Below are positions 43,288-44,491 of a stretch of DNA of 44,491 nucleotides, one piece after another (the first letter of the stretch is position 1; each line of letters starts with the position of its first letter). The notes beneath the pieces are model-generated. The model was not told the DNA's origin, ran no database searches, and worked only from the letters and a program-made list of their open reading frames with translations. The position numbers were made by a program, and so were the translations under genes. Source of the DNA: JANQTF01 sp036835375 (GTDB taxonomy: Bacteria > Bacteroidota > Bacteroidia > J057); NCBI GenBank assembly GCA_036835375.1, contig DAITMB010000031.1, positions 1-44,491 of the forward strand. The letters run 5' to 3'.

Positions 43288-43790
43288 GGGTAAAATGTCA
43301 GGCTTTCTGAACTGACCTTGCGCTTGATCAGAAGCATCGGTCATCAGAACATGATGGATTCTGCTGGTTGGGGTTTATGGCACTGGCTTCACGGTGCCTG
43401 ACCGCCGTCCATGCAGGGAAAAGAATTAGCGGAATGCTGGTCTGGCACTCGCTGGCCGACCGCGCTTGGGCAATAATATGGCAGGTGTGCTGGAGCGGGG
43501 CAAAGACCTGCCCATTTCTCCCCAATCAGCAGCAACGAAACGACGGAGACTTCCACCCATACATCGGCTCTTCTGCATATTTTGATCACACATAAAGCAA
43601 AAGACAAACGTTGCAGTGCATCGGATTTTTTGCATATTGTTAATGAAAACAACGGCTGTTACCCAAGCCGACAAGAACGTGCTTCTAAAACCGTAACAAG
43701 CCATTTACGCATAGATTTATGGTAATTTTATGGCAAAAAGCACTTGAAAGTGCAATAAATAAAAATAACACTGACAAATAAGTTCGAACG
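43288..43790. other. Gene-less stretch with abrupt composition change
   Basis: In these 500 bp the first 270 are GC-rich, and the remainder turns AT-rich toward the next gene. Several short minus-strand frames (such as 43328-43525) are open, but none shows a start context, signal or family. Small palindromes occur (GCACTT-GA-AAGTGC at about 43740, and nested GCCAT...ATGGC around 43700-43736). No promoter was found that fits the Bacteroidota pattern well. Confidence 0.5.
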
Positions 43791-44294
43791 ATGGACTTTA
43801 AAATTCATACTACAGCAATTTATCACTGCACCCTTGAAAGGGCATTCAAGGCCCCTATCTTGTGTGACGTAACTAAGGTTCACACTGGATATGGACTAAT
43901 GCCGAAGGTTACAAAAACAACCAATGACGAAAATTGGGGAAAGGTAGGTTCAATAAAAAATGTTTATGCTGGAAAGTCTTTAACATTTAAAGGTGGAGAA
44001 ATTTCAACCGACGAAGTAATTGAACGTTTCGAAAATAAATACTGGAAGGTAGAGGTTGGAAATTTCAAATCTTGGATGTTGAATATTTGGAAATTTACCT
44101 TTGAGTGGACAACAACAGAAATTGAACCTAACAAAATCCAAATCAATTACGACTACACTATTCATGGAAAGGGACTTTTTTTCATTCCATTTCAATGGCT
44201 TTTTGCAAATGTGTTTTATGTAAGATACATGAATCAAGTTCTTGAAAATGTGAGAAAAATGGCAGAAAGCGACGAGCCTTTCCTGTACGAATAA
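43791..44294 (+). CDS. SRPBCC (START-like) family protein, AT-rich
   Basis: The 167-residue protein appears to have the helix-grip fold of SRPBCC/polyketide-cyclase-like proteins. A first strand runs into TLERAFKAPILCDVTKV. Central strands follow (VGSIKNVYAGKSLTFKGGEI; DEVIERFENKYWKVEV; FTFEWTTTEIEPNKIQINYD), and a long C-terminal helix ends it (FANVFYVRYMNQVLENVRKM). Such proteins bind hydrophobic ligands; none can be named here. GC is only about one third, well below the rest of the window, and AT-ending codons dominate, so recent acquisition is likely. ATG 43791 is the only plausible start. Confidence 0.7.
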   Translation: MDFKIHTTAIYHCTLERAFKAPILCDVTKVHTGYGLMPKVTKTTNDENWGKVGSIKNVYAGKSLTFKGGEISTDEVIERFENKYWKVEVGNFKSWMLNIWKFTFEWTTTEIEPNKIQINYDYTIHGKGLFFIPFQWLFANVFYVRYMNQVLENVRKMAESDEPFLYE

Positions 44295-44491
44295 AAGAAA
44301 ACAGCCAAACAACTAAGTTTCCGCCCGGAGCGGAGCGCCGAGCAATCAACCCAGGTTGCAGCCTTCGACTTTGCTCTGGCCAGGCTCCCCCATCGGTCGT
44401 TTTGGCAGCTATGGGGATTGCTATCCGTTATGGGGCCCGGGAGGTGCCGCTCAGGTGGGGCAGGGTGACTGCGTTGAGGACAAGCGGACAG
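44295..44491. other. GC-rich non-coding tail of the window
   Basis: GC content jumps directly after the SRPBCC stop codon. Two plus-strand frames stay open for 40-50 codons but show nothing recognisable. It resembles the GC-rich block before the gene only in composition; no long shared sequence was found by eye. Confidence 0.4.

Noticed and set aside
43328..43525. A 65-codon minus-strand frame before the SRPBCC gene
   Set aside because: The translation looks superficially protein-like but has no signal, domain or start context, and overlapping frames in this block are equally open.
43700..44360. Integron cassette with attC sites around the SRPBCC gene
   Set aside because: No RYYYAAC ... GTTRRRY pair with the right spacing was found on either side, and no integrase is present.

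Overview
The window comes from a member of the Bacteroidota, probably a Saprospiria-like (Lewinella/Haliscomenobacter-type) environmental lineage. This rests on gene content: a Reg_prop/Y_Y_Y regulator with a LuxR-type end, a secreted protein with a type IX secretion (T9SS) C-terminal domain, delta-60-repeat and DUF4476 proteins, and an efp-accB-accC cluster. Several promoters also fit the Bacteroidota pattern TTTG-N19-21-TAnnTTTG. GC is a little over half for most genes. A run of exactly 100 N inside rmuC shows that this is a scaffolded draft assembly. The rank below phylum is inference.

Layout. 1-4268: the end of a large secreted protein with two 172-residue tandem modules (minus), divergent from a membrane-tethered regulator (plus). 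4472-11708: a small membrane protein converging on mfd, then a 1012-residue PAS/GAF histidine kinase. 12003-12660: two promoter-driven, terminator-ended small RNAs with a tRNA-like acceptor stem and T-arm; this is the most unusual part of the window. 12805-16052: a NaChBac-type channel, a delta-60-repeat secreted protein and a very short T9SS-tail-like protein. 16414-24751: a tail-anchored protein of unknown function, a four-gene MacAB-like ABC export operon with two paralogous permeases, and a TPR hybrid histidine kinase. 24872-32762: a SirB1-family protein, an ArsC/Spx-family protein, a DUF4476 protein, a 955-residue secreted propeller/beta-helix protein, nicotinate phosphoribosyltransferase and an aldo/keto reductase. 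33158-37217: an AI-2E-family transporter, a MATE exporter and gapped rmuC. 37416-43216: fabH, a lipoprotein, efp, accB, accC and an OmpA-family lipoprotein. 43288-44491: an AT-rich SRPBCC gene set between gene-less, more GC-rich stretches.

How the genes work together. fabH, accB and accC supply the entry steps of fatty-acid synthesis, and efp is embedded with them as in other Bacteroidota. The ATPase, two permeases and fusion protein form one export machine, followed by a sensor kinase that may control it. The Reg_prop regulator may control the divergent secreted protein. The rest is housekeeping (mfd, pncB, rmuC) and envelope functions. No phage, insertion sequence, CRISPR array, rRNA or defence system is visible.

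The best candidate for something undescribed is the RNA pair at 12003-12660. The two copies share a 60-nt 3' block (55/60 identical), and their closing stems carry compensatory base changes, so both structures appear to have been maintained. Neither shows a usable anticodon arm. EF-P with arginine at the tip of its modification loop is a second point worth checking.
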